From assembly GCF_050753365.1 (NCBI RefSeq), contig NZ_JBLZFY010000003.1:1-64000 (forward strand): 64,000 nt of DNA, in the 5' to 3' direction. Numbering within the stretch: position 1 is the stretch's first letter; the number at the start of each line of letters is the position of its first letter. Below are positions 8,648 through 16,839 of the stretch, piece by piece. Made by a program: the position numbers and the translations under genes. The notes beneath the pieces are model-generated. The model saw nothing but the letters and a program-made list of their open reading frames with translations. It did no database searches and was not told the DNA's origin. The DNA is from Geminocystis sp050753365. Its GTDB lineage: Bacteria; Cyanobacteriota; Cyanobacteriia; Cyanobacteriales; Cyanobacteriaceae.

Positions 8648-8676
8648 TTATCAGTCGAACTTTGTCGATTTATGCA
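8648..8676 (-). promoter_or_regulatory. 29-bp conserved upstream motif, copy 1 (LRAT-like gene)
   Basis: Read on the minus strand it begins TGCATAAAT, has AAAGTTCGAC in the middle and ends TGATAA. It matches 26 of 29 positions at 14665-14693 upstream of the SNF2 helicase gene and is related to 37026-37054 upstream of the dynamin-like gene. It lies 34 bases before the ATG. TGATAAT could be a -10 box. Confidence 0.55.
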
Positions 8677-8785
8677 GAATCAAGAAGAAATATTAATAAA
8701 AATTAAGTCCAATAACCACTAAAGAACGATCGATCTCTCTCCAATTCGATCAAATTTCTAACTATTGCTCAATTCTTTATGGTTA

Positions 8786-8886
8786 AATAAGATTTCTTGA
8801 TGAGGTTGGGTTGAATATTATTCAACCCCTACGGAAAAATGCCACCTTCACCAAAAAGTTATAGATGATTTTAAAGATTCGATCGA
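8786..8886. repeat. 101-bp direct repeat, left copy around vapBC
   Basis: Starts AATAAGATTTCTTGATGAGG, contains the palindrome GGGTTGAATATTATTCAACCC (split by no loop) and ends GATTCGATCGA. About 95% identical over the same length to 9642-9742, so the two copies bracket the PIN toxin/antitoxin pair. Confidence 0.9.
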
Positions 8887-8890
8887 ACCA

Positions 8891-9328
8891 TCAAGAGTAA
8901 TTAAAAGGATTAATGATTGTTACTTTATTTTCTATAATTAAATTGTTTTGCATATCTTCTGAATAAATAATATTGACATTTCCCAAAATAGCACTAGCAA
9001 CAATAAGACTATCCCAAAAAGATAAACAATAATTTTTTCTTAATTTTACGGCGTATTCTACTGTCAAAAAATCAAGAGATAAAATTTCACATCCTAAATT
9101 AAATTCTTTTATTAAATTATCTATTTGAAAGTCATTAAATTTAGCCTTCTTTATGAGGTTAAAACAAACTTCGTTAATAACTTGTGTACTAATAAAAAGA
9201 TTATCTTTACTGGTAATCTCAATAGCAATTTGTTGTTTTTTTATTGAATTAAGATCATTAGGATTAACAATAAAACGGTATAACCAAATATTAGAATCGA
9301 TAAAATAAGATTGAGAATCAACGCTCAT
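8891..9328 (-). CDS. VapC-like PIN-domain ribonuclease toxin
   Basis: 145 residues of the PIN fold, probably an RNA-cleaving type II toxin. Acidic residues expected to bind the metal are seen in FIDSNIWLYRF near the N-terminus (Asp-Ser-Asn-x-Trp), in the VINEVCFNL helix (Glu) and in SFWDSLIVASA (Asp). Length is normal. The start overlaps the end of the upstream DUF104-type antitoxin gene by 11 bases, as in a co-translated TA pair. The pair sits between two 101-bp direct repeats, which suggests mobility as a unit. Confidence 0.85.
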   Translation of the reverse strand: MSVDSQSYFIDSNIWLYRFIVNPNDLNSIKKQQIAIEITSKDNLFISTQVINEVCFNLIKKAKFNDFQIDNLIKEFNLGCEILSLDFLTVEYAVKLRKNYCLSFWDSLIVASAILGNVNIIYSEDMQNNLIIENKVTIINPFNYS

Positions 9329-9542
9329 GGATTTCTTCTCTTGTTAACGGTTGAAAGTTAGGAATTTTTAGAGGATTAATGGTTAATTGAGCAATAATTC
9401 CATTTTGAGGAAAACTTTTTTTTGACATTTTTTCGGCTTCTATGGTTATCTTAACTTTTTCTCCTTCAGGAAAATTAAAATTAGTTAAAGGACGAAAAAC
9501 ACCATTTTCAAAAATAGCATTTAAACTTTGTTGTTGTGACAT
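9318..9542 (-). CDS. DUF104/AF2212-like antitoxin
   Basis: 74 residues. The start NAIFENGVFRPL followed by FPEGEKVKITIE is the hallmark of the DUF104 (AF2212/PG0164) family, small beta-rich antitoxins that pair with PIN toxins. The C-terminal half, ending PLTREEIHER, is likely the flexible toxin-binding part. It is first in the two-gene unit and overlaps the PIN gene. Confidence 0.85.
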   Translation of the reverse strand: MSQQQSLNAIFENGVFRPLTNFNFPEGEKVKITIEAEKMSKKSFPQNGIIAQLTINPLKIPNFQPLTREEIHER

Positions 9543-9641
9543 ATTAAATTCAATTAACTATAATTTTAATATTATATTTTAGCAAAATTAAATAATTGAG
9601 AAAAATTTTTCTGTTTTTTCTCTTCATAGATATAAAGTATT

Positions 9642-9742
9642 AATAAGATTTCTTGATGAGGCGGGGTTGAATATTATTCAACCCCTACGGGAAAATGTCA
9701 CCTCCACCAAAAAGTTATAGATGATTTTAAAGATTCGATCGA
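9642..9742. repeat. 101-bp direct repeat, right copy around vapBC
   Basis: Second copy of the element at 8786-8886, same orientation, with about five substitutions and no indel. Confidence 0.9.
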
Positions 9743-9787
9743 GTTTAAAATTGAGTTCGATCGAACTGTTAATAATAATGATCAACT

Positions 9788-11323
9788 TTACATAGAACTA
9801 TGATCATCTGAATAACGACCAATTTCAGGCATATAAGGTTGAGATTCGACTCGTTTTTTTTCTTTATACAACGATGGAAAACCTTCGATTTCTGCACCTT
9901 CTCCATCTGGAATAGATAAACCATAAGCAATAGCAAAACGATGAAAATACTTAGGAGAAATACCACTCATACTAAAATCTTCTGTTTCAGTTAACCCTCC
10001 GCCGGGATATGGTACATTTTTAAGTTTATAAGGTGGAATATCAAACCTTTCTTGATTAAAAGCTATATGGGTAGATTTGATTGTATCTTGATAATAATAT
10101 GAGGGCTGTCCGCCACCACCGATAAAAACGGTTAAATTTTGATTGTGTTCTACTTTTGCTTCAAAATATTCAGGATTTTTTTTCTTACAACTTACAATGA
10201 CTTTTGCAACCATTTTACGAATAAAATACATAGTAAGAATACTATACAAACACAATTTTTCTTTATCATTACTAATTTGTTTTAATTTTGATTTGATATT
10301 TTCAGCAGTAATAGTAACATTTGATTTTTTATATACAACTATTTCACCAGTATTTGGTGAACGAGATATTTTTCTTGAATATTTATCAATATATTGAAGA
10401 AATAAAACATCTTTTCTTTGTAAATAACTCACAATTTTTGATTCTTCTAAATCAGTATTATTAATTATTTTTTTTGCCAAAGCATTTATTCCAATAGCTT
10501 CGACTTCTCCCGAATAGAACTCTATTTTAGGAATATCATCTTCTCTATAAAAACGAAAAGAAACTCCTTCCGTTGTACCACTACCAATATCGAAAAAGAT
10601 ATAAATACCATCTTTAGCTTGACGGGAAATAGTATAAGAATAAATAGCCCCTTTTATTTCGGGAACTGCGAATCCTGCAATGGGAATTTCATTATCAGCT
10701 TTATTCATACTTAATTCAGTTAATTTTTGACGATTTTCTTTCATTCTTTGACATAATTCTTGAAAATTATTAGGATGATTTTCTGTTAATAATAATGCTA
10801 AACGAATGACTTTTTTAAATCTGTTAATGGCTAAAGAATCAAAATATTTAACTGGGACTCCCACATTTACTGACCAATTAATATCTAAGTTTTTAACTAA
10901 GTCAGAATTATTTTTTAATACCCAATTCTTAGCTTTAATGATGATACAACTGAGATAAAAAGTGCAAAGATTTTCTATTTGTTCAGGAGTATTTAAGTCA
11001 TTTTTTTTGTAATGGGGTAACTGATCAAAAGAGTAGGTTTTTTCTTCTTGTGATAAATCAATATTAGCTAATCGCATTTTCACAAAATCAACTAATATTC
11101 CTTCATTCGTGTTTACTGTTTTCCACTCTGATAAAGTTAATCCTGTTAATAAATTACCATCATTTTTAATCAAAATTTTAGTAGGTAATAAAGCATCGTT
11201 AACTTGTTTTTTGTCTTCTGCAAAATTGACAATCCATGAGTTCTCACGATCGATGTCTCTTACACAAACTTTTGTAAAACTTGTACCAAAATCAATACCT
11301 AAATTTAGAAATAAATCACTCAT
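9788..11323 (-). CDS. actin/Hsp70-fold ATPase, partner of SNF2 helicase
   Basis: About 511 residues of the actin-like ATPase superfamily. Phosphate-1 loop LGIDFGTSFTK is at the N-terminus, phosphate-2 FFDIGSGTTEG near the middle, and the adenosine motif FIGGGGQPS about two thirds along. It lacks a DnaK-type substrate-binding domain, so it is not a standard chaperone; ParM/MreB-like sequence features are also absent. It follows the helicase stop by 4 bases, and I chose the start MSDLFLNLG because a GAGG ribosome site precedes it; an ATG five codons upstream overlaps the helicase. Tight coupling implies one complex or pathway. The role is unknown; defence or DNA maintenance are guesses from the context of an accessory island. 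Confidence 0.78.
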   Translation of the reverse strand: MSDLFLNLGIDFGTSFTKVCVRDIDRENSWIVNFAEDKKQVNDALLPTKILIKNDGNLLTGLTLSEWKTVNTNEGILVDFVKMRLANIDLSQEEKTYSFDQLPHYKKNDLNTPEQIENLCTFYLSCIIIKAKNWVLKNNSDLVKNLDINWSVNVGVPVKYFDSLAINRFKKVIRLALLLTENHPNNFQELCQRMKENRQKLTELSMNKADNEIPIAGFAVPEIKGAIYSYTISRQAKDGIYIFFDIGSGTTEGVSFRFYREDDIPKIEFYSGEVEAIGINALAKKIINNTDLEESKIVSYLQRKDVLFLQYIDKYSRKISRSPNTGEIVVYKKSNVTITAENIKSKLKQISNDKEKLCLYSILTMYFIRKMVAKVIVSCKKKNPEYFEAKVEHNQNLTVFIGGGGQPSYYYQDTIKSTHIAFNQERFDIPPYKLKNVPYPGGGLTETEDFSMSGISPKYFHRFAIAYGLSIPDGEGAEIEGFPSLYKEKKRVESQPYMPEIGRYSDDHSSM

Positions 11324-11327
11324 TTTT

Positions 11328-14300
11328 TTAGTCCTCAATAAAAATTAAACCAGTCGCTAAAGTTGGATTTGATGTTGTAACTTGACGTTTTAAGTCAATA
11401 TTTTTTAAGGTGAAATCTAGGTTCTGTTGAACTTTTTTAAGTTTTCCTTCCTCCGCAGGAATAATTGTTTTTTTACCTTCAGATAAATATTGTTCAATTC
11501 TTTTTTCAAAAAAGATTTGTTTTCTTTCTGCGTAAGATTTGGCTGATCTTTGTTGTACATTACAACGATCTTCATTTTCGGCTTGAAATTCCTCCTCTCG
11601 ATTCGCAAAATCAATCTGTAATTCTTCTTCGCATTGTTCATAAATTTCGATAATTTTTTCTAGGTTGATTACATTAGAAATATTATATTTTGCCCGACCA
11701 TAAGTTGCAGTTTTATTGATTAAATATTCCGCATCATCATCGGATAAAAATATTCCTTCTAAAGACATAACTTTATAAGCCAAAAGAATTTCTTTTCTTA
11801 ATCCTTCTAATTTCCAATTCTGAACTACATAAAAATAAATACCTTGCTTAATATCTTTTTTATTAATTTCTTTTATTGATAATGTAGAAGCGGAAATACT
11901 ATAAAAAGAATTAATTAAATTATCTTTTGTATATTTATATTTTATCCACTGAATTAAAGGATGAGTTGAATCAATTAATTCATAATTTTTTCCCATTGCT
12001 TTCGTGTTTTTAGGATCAAAAAAACATGGTACTGATTGAGCAAAAAGTACTGTTCTAGTAGAAAAAGGAGATTGATGAGTAAATAATTTTAAATCTGTTC
12101 TTGCTTCAGAAGATAAATTGATTTCATAAAGTTCGCCAATATTATTTTTATTGGGAGTGATTACCGTTCCGGGGTATTCTAATTTGAAAAAATCTGCAAC
12201 AAATGATAATAATTCCTTTGATTTTAACCATCTTCCTTGCTCTTTACTATTGTTAATAGAATTTAAAATAAATTCTGAAAAAGCTACTAAATTCATCGCT
12301 TCTTCTTCCAATGTTCTTTGTTGTTCCATCTCCGATTGAATAGCTAAAGTCGTTTCTTCAGCTCGTTTTTTTAGTTCTTCTTCTGTTAATTCTGGATTTA
12401 ATAATTCTAAAATTAATTCTTCAGTTTTTTCTCCAAATATTTCCTCTATATCTCCAATACTATTTTCAAAAATTTTTATCCTTTCATAAAGTTTTTCTAA
12501 GATATATTGTTCGATCGTATCTTGAATACTATAATTGACAATACTAATTGTTTCATGTTTTTGATTAAGTCGATCGAGTCTTCCGATTCTTTGCTCAACT
12601 TTCATCGGATTCCAAGGCAAATCATAGTTAATAATAAAACGACAAAATTGTAAATCAATCCCTTCACTACCCACTTCTGAAGACAGTAAAATTGAGATAT
12701 TTTTTTTATTCTTAAAATTATCGAGAATTTCACTTTTTTCTTCTCTTTTCATACCACCTTGAATTAAAAAAGTTTTGATACCATCTTTTTCTAATCTCTC
12801 TTGTAAATAGGAAAGAGTATTACGATAAAAAGCAAATAGAACAAATTTTTCTTGATTATTCGCAACTAATTGCTCCTTGATAAATTTAACTAATTCTTTA
12901 TATTTAGTATCAACTATTCTTAAATCTTGAATAAACTTAGTTAATTCTTCTTTTTGAAAAGGAAATGGATTAATTGGCTTTTTCCAAGCAACATTTTTAG
13001 AATGTGTTTTTGTATAATTATTTTTATTTATTTCTTCATCTAATTGTGAACCATAAATTTCATAATTTTCTTCTTGTTCATCGTCAGAATAAGTATATTC
13101 ACTATGATCGGCGTTGAGAATATTTTGTAAAAGTGTTTCTTCTGTATTGTCATTAATTTTTTTATTTGACCAAAACTCTAAAGCGGCAACCATACAACTC
13201 GCCATTTCTCTTTGACGAGCCATTAATCGAAAAACATTAAATTTAGATTCTCCTAATGCTTGAATACGAATTTTATAAGTGATATATTCATATACTTGCT
13301 TTTCTATTTTAGTAAATTTTACCGTAAGAGTTTGAGGTTTTCTTTGCACTCTATTAGGTAAAACTTCCCGCTTTCTATTTCTAGTCATAAATTGCCCTAA
13401 TAAAGACAAATTTTCCAGAAGATTACTAAATTTAACTTGTTGACTATGACTAATATTTTCTAACTCGAATAATTCATCAAAAAGTATTTTAAATCTCTTA
13501 CTTTCCTTAAAATAATCTGACTTAGAGGCTTCTTTAATCACATCTCTTATTTCGTCTAAATTAGGAGAAGTTTTCCACATTAATCTAAGGGCATTAATAA
13601 TTGATTTATTTTCTTGCAACATTTCTTCAAAAGTTCTTTGATCGAAAAAATCATCGGGGCTAATTAGTTTGAGTAATTGATATAAATTTTCACTACGAAT
13701 TTGAATAGGTGTGGCAGTTAATAAAATTAAATTTTTGCTTGTATCCCTCAAAAGTTGAGCAAATTTATTATTAGCTGTCTCTGAATTTCTTAAATAATGA
13801 GCTTCATCAATAATCACAAAATCAAAAATATCAATATTATTAATATTTGCTTCTTCGTAATCACGAGAGTTTTGTTCTAATAATCGAGCTAAATCATACC
13901 TTGCACCTTTTTTTTCTTGTTTATTTTTATCTTTTTCATTCCAATTTTTAACTCTTAATCCTTCTAAACTAGCGATATAAGTAAAAGAAATTTTATTTCC
14001 TTTTTGGGTAACTAATTTCGCTTTTTGTAATAACTCTTTTGCCCCGACTATCTCCGCATCAATGTTAAATAAATTCTTTAAATCATCTCTCCATTTATCT
14101 CTTAACATTGCAGGGCAAACAATTAATAAACGTTGGGCATCTTCTCTTGCTTGTAATTCTTTCCAAATATACATAGATTCGATCGTTTTACCTAAACCTA
14201 CTTCATCGGCAATTAACAATCGAGATACGGGAGAATCTAAAAATTTTAATACAGGCTTGAATTGATAGGGGTAAAAATCTGTATTACTAGCCTCCATACT

Positions 14301-14597
14301 GTAAAAAATATTAGTTAATTCCCCTTTTACTTTTTCTAACGTAAGAATCCTTCTCAAATCATCAGGTTTACCGAATTTACCCTGTGCTAATAAATCTCGA
14401 ATACTCACATTGTCTTGATACAATTCCAGTTGTTCATACTGCTTGTAACTTTTTTCATTAGTGCCAAATTTTACTTCTACTAAAATACGCCCTGCGGATT
14501 TTCTCACCTTCCCTGTAGTCAATCCTTTTTTACTAGGATTGTTTTTAATTCTGACTTGTTGCCCTTCAATTTCGGGATTCCAATTAGAGTCTGTCAT
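11328..14597 (-). CDS. SNF2/RapA-like DNA translocase with N-terminal SH3/Tudor-like domain
   Basis: 1089 residues. The Walker A motif is DEVGLGKT (131-138), DEAH is at 264-267, TAT at 294-296, and motif VI QRIGRLDR at 669-676, so both RecA lobes are intact and typical of Swi2/Snf2 ATPases that translocate on double-stranded DNA. Residues 7-60 look like a small barrel (GQQVRIKNN...GRILVEVKFG), as in several phage-defence helicases and RapA. About 400 residues after the motor are helical and unrecognised. First gene of an operon with the actin-like ATPase. The 29-bp motif at 14665-14693 lies 67 bases upstream. Known families with similar motors include RapA, DISARM DrmD and Dpd proteins; I cannot assign it to any of them. 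Confidence 0.85.
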   Translation of the reverse strand: MTDSNWNPEIEGQQVRIKNNPSKKGLTTGKVRKSAGRILVEVKFGTNEKSYKQYEQLELYQDNVSIRDLLAQGKFGKPDDLRRILTLEKVKGELTNIFYSMEASNTDFYPYQFKPVLKFLDSPVSRLLIADEVGLGKTIESMYIWKELQAREDAQRLLIVCPAMLRDKWRDDLKNLFNIDAEIVGAKELLQKAKLVTQKGNKISFTYIASLEGLRVKNWNEKDKNKQEKKGARYDLARLLEQNSRDYEEANINNIDIFDFVIIDEAHYLRNSETANNKFAQLLRDTSKNLILLTATPIQIRSENLYQLLKLISPDDFFDQRTFEEMLQENKSIINALRLMWKTSPNLDEIRDVIKEASKSDYFKESKRFKILFDELFELENISHSQQVKFSNLLENLSLLGQFMTRNRKREVLPNRVQRKPQTLTVKFTKIEKQVYEYITYKIRIQALGESKFNVFRLMARQREMASCMVAALEFWSNKKINDNTEETLLQNILNADHSEYTYSDDEQEENYEIYGSQLDEEINKNNYTKTHSKNVAWKKPINPFPFQKEELTKFIQDLRIVDTKYKELVKFIKEQLVANNQEKFVLFAFYRNTLSYLQERLEKDGIKTFLIQGGMKREEKSEILDNFKNKKNISILLSSEVGSEGIDLQFCRFIINYDLPWNPMKVEQRIGRLDRLNQKHETISIVNYSIQDTIEQYILEKLYERIKIFENSIGDIEEIFGEKTEELILELLNPELTEEELKKRAEETTLAIQSEMEQQRTLEEEAMNLVAFSEFILNSINNSKEQGRWLKSKELLSFVADFFKLEYPGTVITPNKNNIGELYEINLSSEARTDLKLFTHQSPFSTRTVLFAQSVPCFFDPKNTKAMGKNYELIDSTHPLIQWIKYKYTKDNLINSFYSISASTLSIKEINKKDIKQGIYFYVVQNWKLEGLRKEILLAYKVMSLEGIFLSDDDAEYLINKTATYGRAKYNISNVINLEKIIEIYEQCEEELQIDFANREEEFQAENEDRCNVQQRSAKSYAERKQIFFEKRIEQYLSEGKKTIIPAEEGKLKKVQQNLDFTLKNIDLKRQVTTSNPTLATGLIFIED

Positions 14598-14664
14598 AAC
14601 GATTTACCTTTAATTAATTCATGTTTACTAATATTATTGTCAAGCAAATTTTCTATCTATTTAC

Positions 14665-14693
14665 TTATCAGTCGAACTTTGCTAATTTATGCA
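14665..14693 (-). promoter_or_regulatory. 29-bp conserved upstream motif, copy 2 (SNF2 operon)
   Basis: On the minus strand it begins TGCATAAAT and ends GACTGATAA. It matches copy 1 at 26 of 29 positions and lies in the gap between the membrane-protein gene and the helicase start. Likely promoter or operator of the helicase/ATPase operon. Confidence 0.55.
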
Positions 14694-14722
14694 AGATTTA
14701 CGGAAATTAATTTTTTTTGTGG

Positions 14723-15148
14723 TTAACCGTGAGACACTGAATGAAAAAATACTCGTGAAAAACCGTTAACAAAAAAAGTTACTGTTTCTACGATCGAACC
14801 TAACCAATCTCCTACCTCAAAAAACAAGCCTAAAATATAGAGAGAAACCACAGTTAAAATAATTAAAATTCCAAAGACAGAAATAATAATTTCACCCATT
14901 GTCGGTGATTCACTTTTTCTAAAAAATATGCCAACCCAATTAACTCTTTTCCATGTTTGTTTACCGACACCAATTCTCTTTCTTTGAGCGAATAATTTTT
15001 GTCTCCAGTTTTTCGCTACTTTTATCTCTTCTGTCTCAGTATCTTTGGTTTTTATGTTGTCAGTTTCAATACTGCTATTATCAAGAGTTTTCCGTTGCGA
15101 TAATGTCGTATCTACGATCGATCTTGCCCTTTCTCGCCACTTACTCAT
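14723..15148 (-). CDS. membrane protein with basic cytoplasmic N-terminus
   Basis: 141 residues with no family recognised. Residues 1-80 are hydrophilic and rich in Lys/Arg/Thr (SKWRERARS..., KNWRQKLFAQRKRIGVG). A hydrophobic helix covers about 85-110 (IIISVFGILIILTVVSLYIL), followed by a second weaker hydrophobic stretch. It lies directly upstream of the helicase operon on the same strand but is separated from it by the 29-bp motif, so it may be transcribed on its own. A role as membrane effector of the neighbouring helicase/ATPase is conceivable but unsupported. Confidence 0.6.
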   Translation of the reverse strand: MSKWRERARSIVDTTLSQRKTLDNSSIETDNIKTKDTETEEIKVAKNWRQKLFAQRKRIGVGKQTWKRVNWVGIFFRKSESPTMGEIIISVFGILIILTVVSLYILGLFFEVGDWLGSIVETVTFFVNGFSRVFFHSVSHG

Positions 15149-15281
15149 AATTTTTTTTTATTTGAATGTTGATGTTTCTATTTTAATCTCAGATAAGTGA
15201 GATTGTCAAGAGGTGAGGAAAAATCTTTTAAATGAGGTTATAATGGGAATATTCAATTTACTCATCGGCAAACAGGTTTCG

Positions 15282-15308
15282 GAGATTGCTTCGTACCTCG
15301 CAATGACA
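15282..15308 (-). repeat. dispersed 27-bp repeat (GTCATTGCGAGG type), copy 1
   Basis: A dispersed sequence whose ends ATTGC and GCAAT can pair. Other copies lie at 24584-24610, 37103-37129 and 54337-54363. This copy is inverted and sits in the promoter region of the HTH-TPR gene. Confidence 0.8.
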
Positions 15309-15372
15309 CAATATCTTTTTCATTGCTTTCCTGATAAATGAGTAGGTTGAGTATTAACTAAAGAGAAGAAAA

Positions 15373-16629
15373 ATGATACCTGCAAAATTTTTACAAAACA
15401 TAACCAAGCATTTTGGCATCACCGAAGGAGAATCAGAGGTTTTAAATAGGGCAATTCAAGGAGAATCCCTCGATGACATCGCCAAAGACTTAGGCATTAG
15501 TAAGGATGCTTTACAAAAGAGATTAGGGGAGGTTTATAAAAAATTCCAGATATTCGGTTTTGGACCGGGAAAATTAGCTAAATTACAACAAAGATTAGTC
15601 GAGGAATATCAAAAATATCGTCAAAACCAGAACGATAAAACTGAGATTTCAACTGAGATTGAAAGTGACACCTTAGATTTATCTCACTTATCTGAGCAAC
15701 AGATACAATTATTATATGTTTTATTGTTAAATCAACAAGGAATTAATTTAGGGCAAATTCAAGGGGATATTTTTCCTGATATTGGTTTAGGGGAAGTATT
15801 AATTATGGTGGGAAAAATGCTTAAAGATGGATTGTTACAAGAGAAGAATGAAACTCAGAACAATAAATTTATTTTAGGTAATAATATTAAAATTGATTTA
15901 GAAAAGCACTTAAAATTGAAAAGTAAATTAATCATCGAAAATCCAGATTTTAAGAATTTAACTTTAGGTAACTTATGGCAAAAATTAGGCTTAATTAGTG
16001 AGGAAAAAAATTTACCTAGTAATCATATATTGAATAAAGAATTAGGAATTTATTTTAACGACCGAGGTTACGATGCTTATTTATTATGGGAGTTAAATAC
16101 TGCTCAAAAGTACTTTTTAACAGCCTTAAAATTCGATAACAATTTAGCTAATATTTATTACAATATAGGCTTAGTTTATGAGAAAAGGCAAGAATGGGAA
16201 TCAGCAATAAATTATTTTCAACAGGGATTTGAGCAAAATAATAATTATCAGGCTCTAGTGAAAATTACTGATATTTTAATTGTGCAAGGTGAAATTAAGA
16301 CGGTGAAAGAGAAGATTCTGAATGTTTTAAATGAGGTAAATAATGAGGAGATTAAAAGTAAGTTATTAACTAATTTAGGTTATAGTTATTTTTTAGCAGA
16401 AGATAACTTAAAAGCTAAGGAATATATCGAAACAAGTTTAATAATTAATCCTAATTTACCCCTGAGTAATTATGTCATGGCGGAAATTTTAGATAAGGAA
16501 AATCAACAGGAAGAAGCCTTAAAATATTGGAATAATTGTCTAGTTTTTAAAACAGAAAATGAGGCTCGATCGAGCTTAGATTTATATATAGAGTTTAAAA
16601 CAAAATTGATTATGAATAAACAAGAATAA
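15373..16629 (+). CDS. HTH (LuxR-like) plus TPR protein
   Basis: 418 residues. An N-terminal helix-turn-helix (residues about 15-60, TEGESEVLNRAIQGESLDDI then DLGISKDALQKRLGEVYKKF) resembles the LuxR-like domains that start many cyanobacterial signalling proteins. A middle winged-helix-like region follows, then at least four TPR units from about residue 230 (DAYLLWELNTAQKYFLTALK, NIYYNIGLVYEKRQEWESAI). It is probably a scaffold or regulator. It is divergent from the membrane-protein/helicase genes, so it may control them. The ATG follows a purine-rich AGAGAAGAAAAA stretch. Confidence 0.7.
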   Translation: MIPAKFLQNITKHFGITEGESEVLNRAIQGESLDDIAKDLGISKDALQKRLGEVYKKFQIFGFGPGKLAKLQQRLVEEYQKYRQNQNDKTEISTEIESDTLDLSHLSEQQIQLLYVLLLNQQGINLGQIQGDIFPDIGLGEVLIMVGKMLKDGLLQEKNETQNNKFILGNNIKIDLEKHLKLKSKLIIENPDFKNLTLGNLWQKLGLISEEKNLPSNHILNKELGIYFNDRGYDAYLLWELNTAQKYFLTALKFDNNLANIYYNIGLVYEKRQEWESAINYFQQGFEQNNNYQALVKITDILIVQGEIKTVKEKILNVLNEVNNEEIKSKLLTNLGYSYFLAEDNLKAKEYIETSLIINPNLPLSNYVMAEILDKENQQEEALKYWNNCLVFKTENEARSSLDLYIEFKTKLIMNKQE

Positions 16630-16647
16630 ACAGTGACATAATATCAA

Positions 16648-16692
16648 AATTGTAGGGGCAGAAAATTTTTCTGCCCACCTTCACCAAAATAT
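16648..16692. repeat. palindromic repeat (GTAGGGGCAG type)
   Basis: Contains the same 21-base palindrome GGGCAG...CTGCCC as 7904-7924 and is followed by CCTTCACCAAAAT. It belongs to a family also seen, in variant form, at 8786, 9642 and 32378. Confidence 0.8.
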
Positions 16693-16763
16693 TAATTAAA
16701 TATCATCAATTTCGATTTTAATTGAAGAGAAAAATGGCTAAAGCCGTTACTACAAACCGATAA

Positions 16764-16802
16764 TTAATTTTTTTTCGTATTGTAGAGGATAGCAATTTTT
16801 AG
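16764..16802 (-). pseudogene. diverged copy of the fetB 3' end
   Basis: On the minus strand these 13 codons read LKIAILYNTKKN-stop; the end of fetB reads LKISILYNTKKN-stop. Seven codons are identical, five differ synonymously and one differs in amino acid (Ser/Ala), which points to coding homology rather than chance. A REP-like hairpin plus ACTACAAAC follows in both places. An in-frame stop lies two codons upstream (stop-Ser-Tyr before Leu), so only the tail remains. It sits 37 bases behind fetA. Confidence 0.75.
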
Positions 16803-16839
16803 ATAAGATTATCGCTTAAATTTTTTTGATACATCTCTA

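Noticed and set aside
16764..16802. Reading the fetB tail and ileS tail as classic att sites of one integrase
   Set aside because: The fetB remnant lies on the wrong side of the island for the tail-restoration model, and no intact integrase is present; only the ileS and hsdM cases fit that layout.
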